DNA of 64,000 nucleotides from Mycoplasmopsis agalactiae 14628 (GTDB taxonomy: Bacteria > Bacillota_I > Bacilli_A > Mycoplasmatales > Metamycoplasmataceae), in assembly GCF_000266865.1 (NCBI RefSeq), contig NZ_AJPR01000006.1:1-64000 (forward strand), read 5' to 3'. The notes beneath the pieces are model-generated. The model was not told the origin of the DNA. It worked only from the letters and a program-made list of their open reading frames with translations, and ran no database searches. This document shows positions 37,991 to 49,694 of this stretch, piece after piece. Both the position numbers and the translations under genes were made by a program. Positions within the stretch are counted from its first letter, which is position 1. Each line of letters begins with the position of its first letter.

Positions 37991-38881
37991 ATGGCAAAAT
38001 ACTACAATGGTACACATTACATTTTGGATGAGGAAAATCATCAAGTAATCCTGATGGACAATTTTCAAGAACAATTACTAGGGTCTAATAAATTTTTAAA
38101 ATTCAAAAAGCTAGGGGGCTCATCTATTTCAAATATTTTAACTCCTGACCGTTTTAACAGTGAGTTTAAAGCCTTTTGCCACATAGCAAGGCTAGCACTT
38201 CCAGTTTTGCAAAAAAAATATGTAAATGCTGGTCAAATATTGGAGCCTAAAATTATTGAAAATTTACAGGAATTCTATACTAAAAAATTGCTCAAAAACA
38301 CTATAATTAAGCATATTGAGGCAAAAGATGTTGATTATGATTACTTTAAAAATTTAGATATTATTGGTGGGGTGCCTGATGCTTTAGCTGAAAGTGAAAA
38401 AATCGTTTTTGAGATCAAAACAACAAATATAAAAAACTATGATTCTTGAACCTTGAATAGTCAAGCTAACAAATTGAAAAAAGATGGTGTGCCACTTAAT
38501 TATAAAAAGCAAGCACAACTATATGCAAGCTTGCTAGGCTATGATTCATACATTATTGTTGGCTGCTTCTTAAATGATGATGATTATGCTAATCCTGAAA
38601 ATGTAGATGTTGCTAAAAGAAAAATTGAAGTATTTCACTACTCGCTAAAAAATAATCCTGATTTACAAATACAAATAAAGGATGATATTCAAAAAATAAT
38701 AGAATTTCACAAAAGATACAGTGTTTATAAAGAAAAAAAATCGCCTAAGTATGACTTAATAAATGACAAAGATCAAGTTGATTATCTTAGATGCAAGAAT
38801 GAAAATGAAAGAAGAGAACTTTTTAATAAATGAAAACAAATGGGTAAAATAGATGATGACATTCCATTTGAATCATTTTAA
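37991..38881 (+). CDS. PD-(D/E)XK nuclease-like protein (296 aa)
   Basis: The ATG has GAGGT 6 nt upstream. The core shows a PD-(D/E)XK pattern: an upstream Glu-rich helix (GQILEPKIIENLQEFY), then DIIGGVPDALAESEKIVFEIKTTN (catalytic Asp, Glu-x-Lys), then KKQAQLYASLLGY, which resembles the RecB motif with Gln and Tyr. This places it near the RecB/YqaJ/Cas4-like nucleases, but no helicase or cas gene is adjacent, so its pathway is unknown. Two TGA codons are Trp. It is 43 nt upstream of tex on the same strand and may be in one operon with it. Confidence 0.75.
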
Positions 38882-38886
38882 CAAAA

Positions 38887-38900
38887 TGCCTGTTTTATAG
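38887..38900 (+). repeat. Recurrent intergenic motif TGCCTGTTTTATAG, copy 3
   Basis: Lies between the stop of the PD-(D/E)XK gene and the tex start; it lacks the final G of the 15-base form. Confidence 0.5.
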
Positions 38901-38924
38901 CAGTTTTAGAAAAAAGGGGTAAAA

Positions 38925-41090
38925 ATGAATATATCAATTACATATGTTGCTAATCAGCTTAAACTTAATGAAGACCAAGTTTCAACAGTGCTTAATTTAT
39001 TAGATGAAGGAGCTACAGTTCCTTTTATTGCCAGATATAGAAAATCTTTAACTGGCGGCCTAGATGAAGAAGTTATTCAAGAAATTCATCAAATGTATAC
39101 TTACAATATTGAACTTAATAAGCGTAAAGAAGCGATTATTAAAATATTGGAAGAAAAAAAGCTTTTGACTCCTGAACTAAAGGCCAAAATTGATGAAGTA
39201 GACACAAAAGCAGCTTTAGAAAATATTTATGAGCCATTCAAAGTTGGTAAAAAAACTAAGGCAACTGAAGCTATTGCTTTAGGTTTAGAGCCACTTGCAT
39301 TATCAATTCTTGAAGCTGACAATCCAAGATTTAATCCATATAAGGAAGCTGAAAAATATCTTAATGAAAAAGTACAAAGTGTTGAGTTTGCCATTGAACA
39401 AGCTCAATACATTATTAGCCAAATAGTGTCACAAGATGTTGCTAACCGCGAAATGGTTAAAAAACAAATATATGACTATGGTTTTATTATCACCAAAAAG
39501 AAGAAAAATGCTGAAGATGAAAAAGAAACTTTCCATTTGTATTATGACCATAAGGAAAGAGTAAGCAAAATTCCTAATCACAGAGTATTAGCAATTTCTA
39601 GGGCTGAAAACTTAAAAATAATTAGCTACAACATTGAAGAATTTAATCAAGCAAAAATAACATATGATTTGAACCAAAAGTACTTTAAAATAAAAACAAC
39701 GGGCAAAATTATTCACGCTTCAATTATTGATAGTTTGGAAAGATTAATTCTTCCTTCAATTATTAGAGAAATTAAATCTGACCTTTTTGCAAGAGCTGAA
39801 AGCGAAGCAATTAAGCTTTTTGCTGAAAATGTTGAAACAATGCTCTTATTCCCTGCTGTTAAAAATAAATGAGTGGCTGCAATTGACCCTGCGTTCGTTA
39901 ATGGCTGTAAAATAGCCATATTAGATCCACAAGGTAACTTTATTGAAAAAGGCATAATGTATCCTAATCCACCTCAATCTAGAACCGAAAATGCTGCAAG
40001 AACAATTAATAAGTTTCTTGATAAATATCCAATAAACATTATTGTTATCGGTAACGGAACTGCTTCTAGAGAAACTGAGCAATTCATTGCTAATGTAATT
40101 AAAGAAAGAGAAAAATCTCACAAAGATCTTGATTTACAATTTGCAATAGTTTCTGAAGTTGGCGCTTCAATTTACTCAGCTTCTGACATTGCTATTAAAG
40201 AATTCCCTGATTTAAATGTTGAAGAAAGAAGCGCAATTAATATTGGCAGAAGATTCCAAGACCCCCTTAATGAACTTATAAAAATTGACCCAAAATCTAT
40301 TGGAGTTGGACAATATCAATATGATGTAAATCAAAAAGAGCTCTCACAAGCTTTAGAATTTAAGGTTGACAAAGCAGTTAACCTAGTTGGTGTTGATTTA
40401 AACACTGCATCAGCTGAAATATTAAAATTTGTATCTGGCTTGAACAATAAACATGCTCAAAATATTATCGAATATCGTAGTAAAATAGGCAAATTCAAAA
40501 ATCGTGAAGAATTATTAAAGGTTAAATCATTAGGCGAAAACACTTATGAGCAAGCAGTTGGTTTTTTACGAATTCATGATTCAAATAACTTTTTTGATAG
40601 AACCAGCATTCACCCTGAATCATATGAATTAGCTAACAAAATTGTTAATAAATTAGGCATTGACCTAGAAAACATTAATGCTGAAGTACTTAAAAATGCT
40701 GATATTAAATCTTTAGCTACTGAATTTAATTCAAATGAATATGATGTCAAATTAATTATCGATTCTTTAATAAATCCTACCAAGGACATTAGAGACGAAA
40801 AGGAAGGCTATAAGCTCAAAAAAGATATTTTAAATCTTGAAGACTTGAAAGTAGGAATGATTTTAGAGGGATCAGTACAAAATATTACTGATTTTGGAAT
40901 CTTTGTTTACATAGGCATTAAGCAAGCTGTGCTTATTCATATATCTAAAATGAAGAAAACACCTACTCACTATGTTGCCCATCCTAAAGATTTAGTTAAA
41001 CCTGGTGACGTTGTCACTTTAGAAATTATTGAAATTAATAAAGAAAATGACAAAATTCAAGGAAAACTAATTTGACCAGAAAACCAATAA
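38925..41090 (+). CDS. tex: Tex-family S1 RNA-binding protein
   Basis: The 721-residue protein matches Tex/YqgF-domain transcription accessory proteins. Visible parts in order are the N-terminal helical domain (GATVPFIARYRKSLTGGLDE), a YqgF/RNase H-like region (AAIDPAFVNGCKIAILDPQGN), helix-hairpin-helix segments (LNTASAEILKFVSGLNNKHAQNI) and a C-terminal S1 domain (VGMILEGSVQNITDFGIFVYIG). The fold binds nucleic acid, and family members affect transcription and RNA turnover. GGGG lies 5 nt before the ATG. Two TGA codons are read as Trp. Confidence 0.95.
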
Positions 41091-41124
41091 AACAGGCTTA
41101 TTGGATAAATTTAATTACATAACA

Positions 41125-41157
41125 AAAATTCAAGAGTGCAAAATTCTTGAATTTTTT
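41125..41157 (+). terminator. tex terminator
   Basis: AAAATTCAAGA and TCTTGAATTTT arms with a 7-10-nt loop, followed by TTAG. It overlaps the left end of the CIRCE element by a few bases. Confidence 0.7.
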
Positions 41158-41182
41158 AGCACTCTACCAATTAAAGTGCTAA
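41156..41182. promoter_or_regulatory. CIRCE operator (HrcA site) of clpB
   Basis: TTAGCACTC, a 9-nt spacer and AAGTGCTAA match the consensus TTAGCACTC-N9-GAGTGCTAA with one mismatch. It lies 33 nt before the clpB start. HrcA should repress clpB at normal temperature; hrcA itself is not in the window. Confidence 0.92.
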
Positions 41183-41215
41183 AATATTTGTATTAGAGTG
41201 TTGTGGAGGTAAGCT

Positions 41216-43384
41216 ATGGAATTTAACTTTGAAGATTTATTTAATAACATCCAAGACAATAATAAAAATAAAAATACTGAAAATGATCCACTTAAAATAT
41301 ACGGCCGTAATTTAACTGACTTAGCTGCTAAACATGAATTAGAACCAGTTATAAATAGAGATGATGAAATTAGAAGATTAATTCGTATTTTAAGTCGTAA
41401 AACTAAAAATAATCCTGTATTAGTAGGTGAGCCTGGTGTTGGCAAAACTGCAATTGTGGAAGGCTTAGCTAGAAAAATAGTAGAAGGCGAAGTTCCTGAA
41501 AATCTTAAAAATAAGGATGTCTATGAGCTAGACTTAGCAAGCCTTATAGCTGGCGCACAATTCCAAGGGCAATTTGAAAAAAGACTTAAAGATGTATTAA
41601 AAAGAATTGAAGATTCTAACGGCGAAATAATTGTTTTCATTGATGAAATACATATGTTGGTTGGTACTGGTAAAAATGCTGATGGTGGTATGGATGCTGC
41701 TAACATTGTTAAGCCACTAATGGCAAGAGGAAAAATGCACTTAATTGGTGCAACAACCTATAATGAATATAGAAAATATATTGAAAAAGATGCAGCATTA
41801 GAAAGACGTATGCAAAAGGTTGATATTTTAGAGCCTTCAATTGATGATACTATTACTATATTGCGTGGAATTAAAAGCAGATTTGAAAACTATCATAATG
41901 TAAAAATTCAAGATGATGCTTTAGTAGCTGCTGCTAAGTTAAGTTCTCGTTACATTTCTGATAGATTCTTACCTGATAAAGCTATTGATTTAGTAGATGA
42001 GGCAGCTGCTACTATAAAAACCGAAATTAACTATGAACCAGAGGAATTGGAAAAAGTAAAGCAATTATTAACTCGCTTAAATATGGAAAAAATTGCTTTA
42101 AATGAAGAAGATAAAGAAAAGCATAAAAATAGAATTTTAGAGCTTGAAAAAGAAATTAAGTCTGCTAATGAAAAAATAGGCAAGCTGCAAAATAAATGAA
42201 ATGATGAGAAAAAAGAATTAGAAGACTTGTCAAAATTAAAAAAATATTTAGATGATTTATGATACAAAATAAACATTTACAAAAGAGAAACTAAATACGA
42301 AGATGCTTCAAGACTAGAATATTCTGAAGTTCCTAAAATTGAGAAAAAAATAAAAGAATTAGAAGAAAGAATTTCTTCAGGCGCATCAACTTTAATTAAA
42401 AATAGTGTAACAGCTGAAGAAATTGCAGGTATTGTTTCAAAATGAACAATGATTCCTGTAACTAAATTACTAGAAACTGATAAGCAAAAATTATTGAATC
42501 TTGAAAATGAATTAAAAGCAAGAATCAAGGGTCAAGATGAAGCGGTCAATTTGGTGTCTAAGGCTGTTTTAAGGGCAAAAGCTAACATTAATGATCCTAA
42601 CAGACCACTAGCAAGTTTTCTATTCACAGGACCAACAGGTGTAGGTAAAACCGAGCTAGCAAGAGCATTAGCATTTGCTTTATTTGACAGTGAAAAGCAA
42701 ATGATTAGACTAGATATGTCTGAATATATGGAAAAACACAGCGTATCTAAAATAATTGGTGCTCCTCCTGGCTATGTTGGATTTGACCAAGGCGGGTCAC
42801 TAGCTGAAAATATTAGAAAAAATCCTTATACAATTTTGCTTTTTGATGAAATAGAAAAAGCTGATAGAAATGTTTTAAACATCTTGTTACAAATTCTTGA
42901 TAACGGTGCATTTACTGATTCAACTGGAAGAGTCATAAACTGTAGAAATTTAATAATTATTATGACTTCTAACATTGCATCAAACATTGAATTAAATGAA
43001 GCTTTAGAACAAGTGCCAAGCTTAAAAGCTGAATTGCTTAAATTTTTAAGCCCTGAGTTTGTCAACAGAATTGATGAAATTGTTAAATTTAACCACCTTA
43101 GTGAATATGACGTTCAACAAATTGTTATTTTAGAGCTTCAAAAATTAATTAAAAGAATTTCTGAAACTAAAGAAATTACCCTAAAGTATTCTCCTAAATT
43201 AGTTGAACACATTGCTAAAAATGCTTATGATGAAAACTTTGGTGCCCGTCCAATTAAGAGATATATTCAAAACAATATCGAAAGCATGCTAGCTTACCAA
43301 ATAATTGATGGTTCTCTTCATAAAAATAATGAATATGAAATAACTGTTTTTGCAAACAAATTCATTGTTTCAAAAGTTAAGTAG
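41216..43384 (+). CDS. clpB: ClpB disaggregase without N-terminal domain
   Basis: The 722-residue AAA+ chaperone extracts proteins from aggregates. NBD1 (Walker [10 protein letters not shown], Walker B FIDEIH), a coiled-coil middle domain, and NBD2 (Walker [10 protein letters not shown], Walker B LLFDEIE) are visible, ending with ARPIKRYIQ. The N-terminal Clp_N domain (about 140 residues in E. coli ClpB) is absent; the protein begins about 35 residues before NBD1, as in other mycoplasmas. Three TGA codons are Trp. The upstream CIRCE element makes it a heat-shock gene. Confidence 0.96.
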
Positions 43385-43429
43385 AACTACAAAAAAACGC
43401 TTAAAATTTTACACTAGGACAAAAAGTAG

Positions 43430-43458
43430 ACATCAGCATACATGTTGATGTTTTTTTG
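43430..43458 (+). terminator. clpB terminator
   Basis: ACATCAGCA and TGTTGATGT (imperfect) arms are followed by TTTTTTT, 46 nt past the clpB stop. Confidence 0.65.
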
Positions 43459-43469
43459 TTGGTGGCACA

Positions 43470-43945
43470 AAAATGGCTAAACAATTGAACTTAGTGAATG
43501 AAAATACTTATTGCAAAGTATAAAAGACATAGATCTGGAAAACTCACTAAAAAATGTTTTTGAATGAAATGATGAAAGCAAAAAATGTAGAGCGCATTTC
43601 TAATGAGAAATGAAAGAGATTAGTGAATAAGTATAAAAGAAATAATTTAGGAATGAACATAGAATCAATGAGCGGAAAATTGCCTAAAAAAGGCAAAGGT
43701 TCCTCAGACTAAAAAAAGACAAAATCAAATGAAGAAATATTAGATGAATTTTTAAATGATCTAAATAAAGAAGATTTGATAAAGATAATAAAAATAATTT
43801 CTACAGATGACGAAATTAAAAAGAAAAAAAGGACAAGTTTGGGGAATCTAACAGTAAACTTAAGCATCGCTTAAATAACTTTCTTAGTTGATATAATAAA
43901 GAAAGAATGTTAAAAAATTCGATTACAAAACTCCTTATAAGGTGT
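43470..43945 (+). pseudogene. Decayed insertion-sequence remnant, IS3-like
   Basis: No frame is open, but short segments resemble the transposase of mycoplasma IS3-family elements. One OrfA-like piece is NLGMNIESMSGKLPKKGKG, followed in another register by EEILDEFLNDLNKEDLIKII. An OrfB C-terminus-like piece is LKHRLNNFLSWYNKERM. The order is right but the middle is missing, so a collapsed element is likely. No terminal inverted repeats or target duplication were seen. It marks the left edge of the restriction-modification island. Confidence is limited because the matches are by eye. Confidence 0.4.
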
Positions 43946-44019
43946 GTAAGGTGTTTTGTAAAAAATAATTTAAGATCTGCTTTTGTGTCCTATTGTAATT
44001 TTGAAGTGCCTCTTATAAA

Positions 44020-46020
44020 TTATGAAAATAAATCGTTTAAAACGTGCTCTCGTCACCCTTGTTTTATAAATATAGGAGTATTATTTTTGTGTTTATTAAT
44101 GACATTTAAAATTTCCGTATCTGTGATATCACTTTCTAATATTCTTATTATCTCATTTGTTGTAAACGCAAAGATGTTAACACCATAAATATGTCGCATA
44201 TTGCTGGTCGTATCTTTAAATTCTATAAACTGTGAAGCTCTAAAAATATTTATAACATTATCATCCAATTCATTAGCTATATAAATTGTTTGTGGTGCAT
44301 AATTCTTGCTTTCAAAATTAATTGCATGCCTAATAACTGGTTCTAATTCTGCTCTTTTTTGATTATATTTATTAAGTAATGTTGCTTCAATTTGTAATGA
44401 GTATTTATCGGTAAAAATTTCTATATCCCCTTTGTAACCTGAATTATGTATTATAGGTAAATAGCTCCCATCCAATGTGACCCCGAAGCATTTATGTAAG
44501 TTGTAATTTTTTGATTCAGATATGTAGAATCAAGCAATTGTTAGAATATATTCGTAAATTGTAGGTATTGTTGCGCTTCTTGTAACTAGATTAAATACCA
44601 ATTCGTCATTTCTAGTGTCAATATTTTGTAAAATTTCAATAACTTTTTTCTTAGGAAACTTCTTGTATATATAATCCCTAAATTCTTTTTCATTTTTTAG
44701 TTCTAAATTAAATTTAAAATCATAACTTTCATCGCCAAAGCCGATTTGTTTTTTAATTGAATTCATTATTGCATCTATATCATTGTCATTAATACCAAAA
44801 ATCTCACATAAAGATAAATCACTGAATCAAACGCTATTGTTTTTGTTTTCGTAGTCTAAATATGAGTCTTTTCCTCTTAATGTGAATTTATCAGATAAAA
44901 AAGATAGTAATGGTGTTATTATCCAGCTTAGGTTCAATTTAACTATTCCATTGTTAAAACTAATTAATCCGGAGATCTCGAACAATCTTTTGCACATGTC
45001 AGAATACTCTCTAATAATATCTGCTGTTTTATTCATAATAAATTCAATGTAAATTTTGTTTATTGGCCTTAGCAAAAGATTGTCATTCTTATTTTTGCTT
45101 ATAAAACTGTCAACAGTGTCTTTTGAATTGTATTTAAATAATGTTGAATTAGAGCCGAATGCTTTTTTTATTACATCTTTTTTTGAAGACAAAATTAATA
45201 AATCCATGTTTTCTTTGCAAGGATTGTTATTAAAATTGATAAGTGCATTAACAAAATTTAAATATTCTTTTACTGATTTTGTCGTTTTTTTGTTGGTGAA
45301 TAATGAAGAAAATTCATCAAAATCAAATTTATCATTCTGCAGCAATGATTCAGCCTTGTCTATGTCTACATGCGATATAAACAGGTGAGTAAAATTATTT
45401 TTATAAAAATCATCAAACGACAATTTATTGTCATAAACTTGTTGGTAATTATCAATGATATGGTTTAATTCCTTGTTGCTCTGTGTAGGTCTAATAGATT
45501 CTATAATTGTTAAAAAATGATTTTGACTTATGCCTGTATATTTGGATAAAAATTTAATTGCAAATCTAAAGTTATAAAAGTATTCGTCACTTTCAGAATC
45601 ATAAATTTTTGTCTTAAATAATTGTCTTAAATATACCAAGTTATGAATAGATAAATTAAGCAATGATTCTATTTTGTCAGGATTCTTAAGTGAACCATAT
45701 AAATATGAATAACCCACATCGCTTATTTTTCTGTTCTTGTTAATAAAACCAATTTTCATCAAATTATTGGTTAGAGTTCTTGCTCTTAAACCTTGCTTGG
45801 ATTCATCAACTTCTTTATCACTTGTTCTGCTAAATTTTTTAAACAATTTTTGACCATAATTTAATTCTAAATTTCTTATTTCATCTATAAATAATTGATA
45901 AAATTTTTCTTGTTCTTTCTTGTCCCAAATTTTATTGTGTTTCATAAATTTATCTATAAGATTAAGCAAAATAAAATTAATTTCTACGATTTCATGTACT
46001 CTTATTGATGTGTCACCCAT
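44020..46020 (-). CDS. AlwI-family type IIS restriction endonuclease
   Basis: The 666-residue frame is continuous with TGA as Trp, including the last TGA (44053-44055) before the true TAA at 44020. The C-terminal third shows the AlwI-type nuclease core: NSGYKGDIEIFTDKYSLQIEATLL (Asp and Glu-x-Thr), then QKRAELEPVIRHA. An N-terminal segment, GLRARTLTNNLMKIGFI, fits the family's DNA-recognition region. AlwI cuts outside GGATC, an asymmetric site that needs two methylases; two lie divergently next to it. Recognition of GGATC here is an inference. The stop at 44020 is about 75 nt from the IS remnant. Confidence 0.82.
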
Positions 46021-46169
46021 GTTAAAATACTGTTCTTGTGTTTTAATTTCATTATTTTCTCCCTTGATAAAAGGTAGTTTTTTTATAAAGGCTATACATT
46101 AAATATCAAAAATGAAACTTTTTGATATATGCTGTTGATATTATAAAATATATATAAGTATAAGGGGGT

Positions 46170-47270
46170 GTGGATGGAAAAAAATTATTAAAACAACTTT
46201 TTAATGAACAAATCAACCCTGCTTTCAACACAGACCCATTATTTACTTTTTCTAGTATTAATAATGATAGAGTCAATATAAAAAGTCGAAGATACTTAGG
46301 AGCCAAAACTAAACTTCTATACTTTATTTACCATGCAATTAAAGACAAACTCAACGACATTGACACTTTTGCAGATATTTTTGGCGGAACTGGCGTTGTA
46401 AGTTATATGTTTCAGCAATTAAATAAAAAAATTATTATTAATGATATTTTAGAATCTAACTTTGTGTGCTACAATGCATGATTTGGAAATCAGAAAGTAG
46501 ACATTAATAAAATCAAATTGTTATTAGATGAATTAAATAATCTAAATCCCATTTATCCAAACTATGTTTCTGAAAATTTTGGAAATAAATATTTTAGTGA
46601 ATATAACGCAATGAAAATTGGGTTAATAAGAGAAAAAATTGATTCCTACAAAGTAAATAAAAGGGAAAAAGACATACTTCTCACGTCGCTATTGTATGCA
46701 ATGGATAAAATTGCAAATACTACTGGGCACTATGATGCTTACATTAAAAGAAATATCATTGACAAGCATTTGTTTTTACAATTACCAGATCTTTCTGTAA
46801 ATAATAATGGGAATAAAATTTTTTGCGAAGACGCAAACCAACTTATAAGACATATCAAGGCTGATTTAGTTTATATTGATACACCTTATAACTCAAGACA
46901 ATATTCAAGTACTTATCATATAGTTGAAAACATAATAACATGAAAAAAACCAGAAGTTGAAGGCGCGACTTCTAAGATGGTTAATAGAAAAGACAAAAAT
47001 TCGCTTTATTGCACTAAAAATGCATTTAATGCCTTTACAGATCTTATTGAAAATATACAGGCAAAATACATACTTGTCTCATTTAGCAATATGGAAAATA
47101 AAGGTAATGCTAGATCTAACAATAAAATTACACATAATCAAATAGTTGATACATTAAAATTGAAAGGAAAAGTTACAGTTTTTGAATCGGGACATAATCC
47201 TTATACAACTGGAAAATCAAAAATTAATAATCATAGAGAAATTTTGTATTTATGCGTGACAAAAAAATAG
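46170..47270 (+). CDS. D12-class adenine-N6 DNA methyltransferase 1
   Basis: The 366-residue frame starts at GTG 46170, because TAA lies three codons upstream and no ATG fits the N-terminus. The ribosome site AAGGGGG is unusually close to it. The AdoMet motif (FADIFGGTGVVSYMF) comes before the catalytic motif DTPYNSRQY, the D12-class order, with Thr in place of the usual Pro of DPPY. It would methylate one strand of the asymmetric site of the adjacent endonuclease. It overlaps the second methylase by 19 nt. Confidence 0.85.
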
Positions 47271-48193
47271 GTATTACTCAAGATAAATATATTAAATCTC
47301 CCTTAAATTATATTGGTGGAAAGTATAAATTGTTAAATCAGATTATTCGTTATTTCCCTAAAAATATCAATACTTTTTATGACTTATTTGCCGGCGGTTG
47401 TGATGTAGCAATTAACATTAAAGCAAATAAAATAGTTGTTAATGATATAAATGATAGTTTAATAAATTTATACCGTTATATTTATGAAACAGAATTAGAA
47501 ATATTAATTGAGCAAATTCAAAAAGTTATTGTTGAATATGAACTTTCTGACACATCAAAGAATGGCTATAAATATTATGGAACGGACTCCTCAATTGGAT
47601 TAAAAAAAGTCAACAATAGTTCTTATATTAAATTAAGAGAAAATTTTAATCATTCTACATTATCCAATACAAACAAAAATGTTGCTTTTTATGTATTAAT
47701 TGCGTTTGCGTTTAATAATCAAATAAGATTTAATAAAAGTGGACATTTTAATACTCCATGTGGCAAGAGAGATTTTAATAAATCATTAAAAAACAAATTT
47801 ATAAATTTTAAAAAAGAAATGATTAGCAAAAATTTGAGTTTTACATCACAAAGTTATGAATTCTTTTTTGATAATCAATTTAGCAAAAATGATTTTTTAT
47901 ATATAGACCCTCCTTATTTAATTTCTATGGCACCATATAATGAAAATAATTTATGGAATGAAAAAAAAGAGATTGAGTTATATAACAATCTTAATAAGAT
48001 ACACAATAAGAATGTAAAGTTTGCATTAAGTAATGTCTTAATTCATAATGGAAAGGTTAATAAAATTCTTGAACAGTGAATGAAAAAATATTATGTGCAC
48101 TATTTAGATTCTAACTACAATAATTCGAACTATCAGAAAAAAAATAAACAAAAAACAGTTGAAGTTTTAATTACTAATTTTAAATCAAAGTAA
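47252..48193 (+). CDS. D12-class adenine-N6 DNA methyltransferase 2 (Dam-like)
   Basis: The 313-residue protein starts within the end of the first methylase, so they are translationally coupled. Signatures of the Dam/D12 family are SPLNYIGGKYKLL (AdoMet, motif X), FYDLFAGGCDVAINI (motif I) and LYIDPPYLISMAPYN (motif IV). One TGA is Trp. It should protect the other strand of the recognition site. Confidence 0.88.
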
Positions 48194-48281
48194 TTTATTT
48201 TTTAATTTTGCGCAAATTGCGTATTGCATAAAATATTTCTTGCATTTTTTTATTATTTATATAAAATTAAATTACTTATGC

Positions 48282-48303
48282 TGTCAAGTAGTAGTGCTTG
48301 ACA
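48282..48303 (+). promoter_or_regulatory. Hairpin in the rpsP upstream region
   Basis: TGTCAAG and CTTGACA arms flank 8 nt, about 30 nt before the S16 start and downstream of TATAAA. There is no T run, so it is not a terminator. A translational control site is possible. Confidence 0.35.
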
Positions 48304-48331
48304 CCTAAAATATTTATAAAGGAGCTTAACT

Positions 48332-48622
48332 ATGGTTAAAATTAGACTTAAACGTCTAGGAAGCAAGTTCAACGCTTGCTATAAAATTGTAGTAGCAGAT
48401 GCTCGTGCTCCACGTGATGGAAGATTTATAGAAGCTATTGGTGAATACAATCCTCACTCAAAGGCTCTTAGAATCAACGAAGAAGCTGCTATTCAATGAA
48501 TTAAAAATGGTGCACAACTAACTCAAACTGTTTACAACCTTTTCAAAACTCAAAAACTTAACGAAAAAATCAATTCTGTACTAAAAAGTGAAAAAGTTGC
48601 TGCTAAACAAGCATCAAAATAA
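48332..48622 (+). CDS. rpsP: Ribosomal protein S16
   Basis: The 96-residue frame (ATG 48332, AAAGGAG upstream) contains one TGA read as Trp, which hides it from a standard-code search. It begins [19 protein letters not shown] with the conserved segment [16 protein letters not shown]16 binds 16S rRNA early in 30S assembly. The basic tail (KVAAKQASK) is typical. It is first in the rpsP-trmD-rplS operon. Confidence 0.96.
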
Positions 48623-48625
48623 TTT

Positions 48626-49309
48626 ATGAAGATTAATTTTTTAACGCTTTTTCCTAATTATTTTGCCCCTTTTACTGAAGAATCAATCATTGCAAAAGCA
48701 ATAGAAAATAAGCTTATTGACATAAACATCGTTGACTTTAGATTATTTAGTTTAGATAAGCATCATAAAGTAGATGATGAAACATATGGTGGTGGTCAAG
48801 GTATGCTTTTACAAATTGAACCTATTGATAGAGCTTTAGATTCATTAGAAAACAGAGGCGGCTATAAAATTTTAGTTTCACCACAAGGCAAAGTTTTTAA
48901 CCAAAGAAAGGCACATCAGTTATCTAAATTTGACCAAATTACCTTTATTTCAGGCAGATATGAAGGATTTGATGAACGGGTAACAGAACTAGTTGATGAA
49001 GAGTTATCAATTGGTGATTATGTGCTTACTGGCGGTGAATTGCCTTCTATGGTAATGGCAGATTCAATAATTAGGCTTATTGATAATGTCATTCGCAAAG
49101 AAAGCCATGAATATGAATCATTCGAAGGTGATGGCCTATTAGACTATCCTCAATATACACGTCCACGTGAATATAAAGGAATGTTAGTGCCTGAAGTTCT
49201 TTTAAACGGCAATCATGCTGAAATTGAAAAATGAAGGAAAGAAGCTAAATATAAAAAGACATTAAAAAATCGTCCAGATATTATTGAAAGGATTAATCAT
49301 GAGAAATAA
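48626..49309 (+). CDS. trmD: tRNA (guanine37-N1)-methyltransferase
   Basis: The 227-residue enzyme methylates G37 of tRNA next to the anticodon and prevents frameshifting. The SPOUT knot signature [10 protein letters not shown] and [17 protein letters not shown] and the N-terminal [12 protein letters not shown] are present. It starts 3 nt after rpsP and overlaps rplS by 11 nt. One TGA is Trp. Confidence 0.97.
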
Positions 49310-49649
49310 ATTAATCGAATTAGTAGAAGCTAGTCAATTACGTACAGATTTCCCAGAATTTCGTGTTGGAGACAACGTTAGAGTTCACGTTCGTATTCGT
49401 GAAGGTGGAAAAGAACGTATCCAAATTTTTGAAGGTTTAGTAATTAGCAAAAAAGAATCAGGTACCAGAGAAACTTTTACAGTTAGAAAAATATCTTTCG
49501 GAATTGGTGTTAATAGAACTTTCCCACTACACTCACCACTAATTTCAGCAATTGAAGTTGTTAGATCTAACAAAGTTAGAAGAGCAAAACTTTACTACAT
49601 GAAAAACCGTGCTGGTAAATCAGCTCGTCTTAAAGAAATTAAGAGATAA
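49299..49649 (+). CDS. rplS: Ribosomal protein L19
   Basis: The 116-residue protein sits at the subunit interface. I chose the ATG at 49299, which follows GAAAGGA by 6 nt. The segments [20 protein letters not shown] and [10 protein letters not shown], then [13 protein letters not shown] and [20 protein letters not shown], are diagnostic. It ends the ribosomal operon. Confidence 0.97.
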   Translation: MRNKLIELVEASQLRTDFPEFRVGDNVRVHVRIREGGKERIQIFEGLVISKKESGTRETFTVRKISFGIGVNRTFPLHSPLISAIEVVRSNKVRRAKLYYMKNRAGKSARLKEIKR

Positions 49650-49670
49650 AAAAGCCAGGCCGGCTTTTTA
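49648..49670 (+). terminator. Terminator of rpsP-trmD-rplS
   Basis: AAAAAGCC and GGCTTTTT arms flank AGGCC directly after the rplS stop. Confidence 0.8.
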
Positions 49671-49678
49671 TTTTGTCT

Positions 49679-49690
49679 CTGTTTTATAGG
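49679..49690 (+). repeat. Recurrent intergenic motif CTGTTTTATAGG, copy 4
   Basis: Lies in the 45-nt gap between the convergent rplS and fmt genes. Confidence 0.5.
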
Positions 49691-49694
49691 TATT

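Noticed and set aside
43907-44188. Plus-strand frame opposite the restriction enzyme end
   Set aside because: It straddles the IS remnant and the antisense of the endonuclease gene, with no ribosome site.
46021-46169. Additional small gene between endonuclease and methylase 1
   Set aside because: Only AT-rich promoter-like sequence is present; no frame with a ribosome site.
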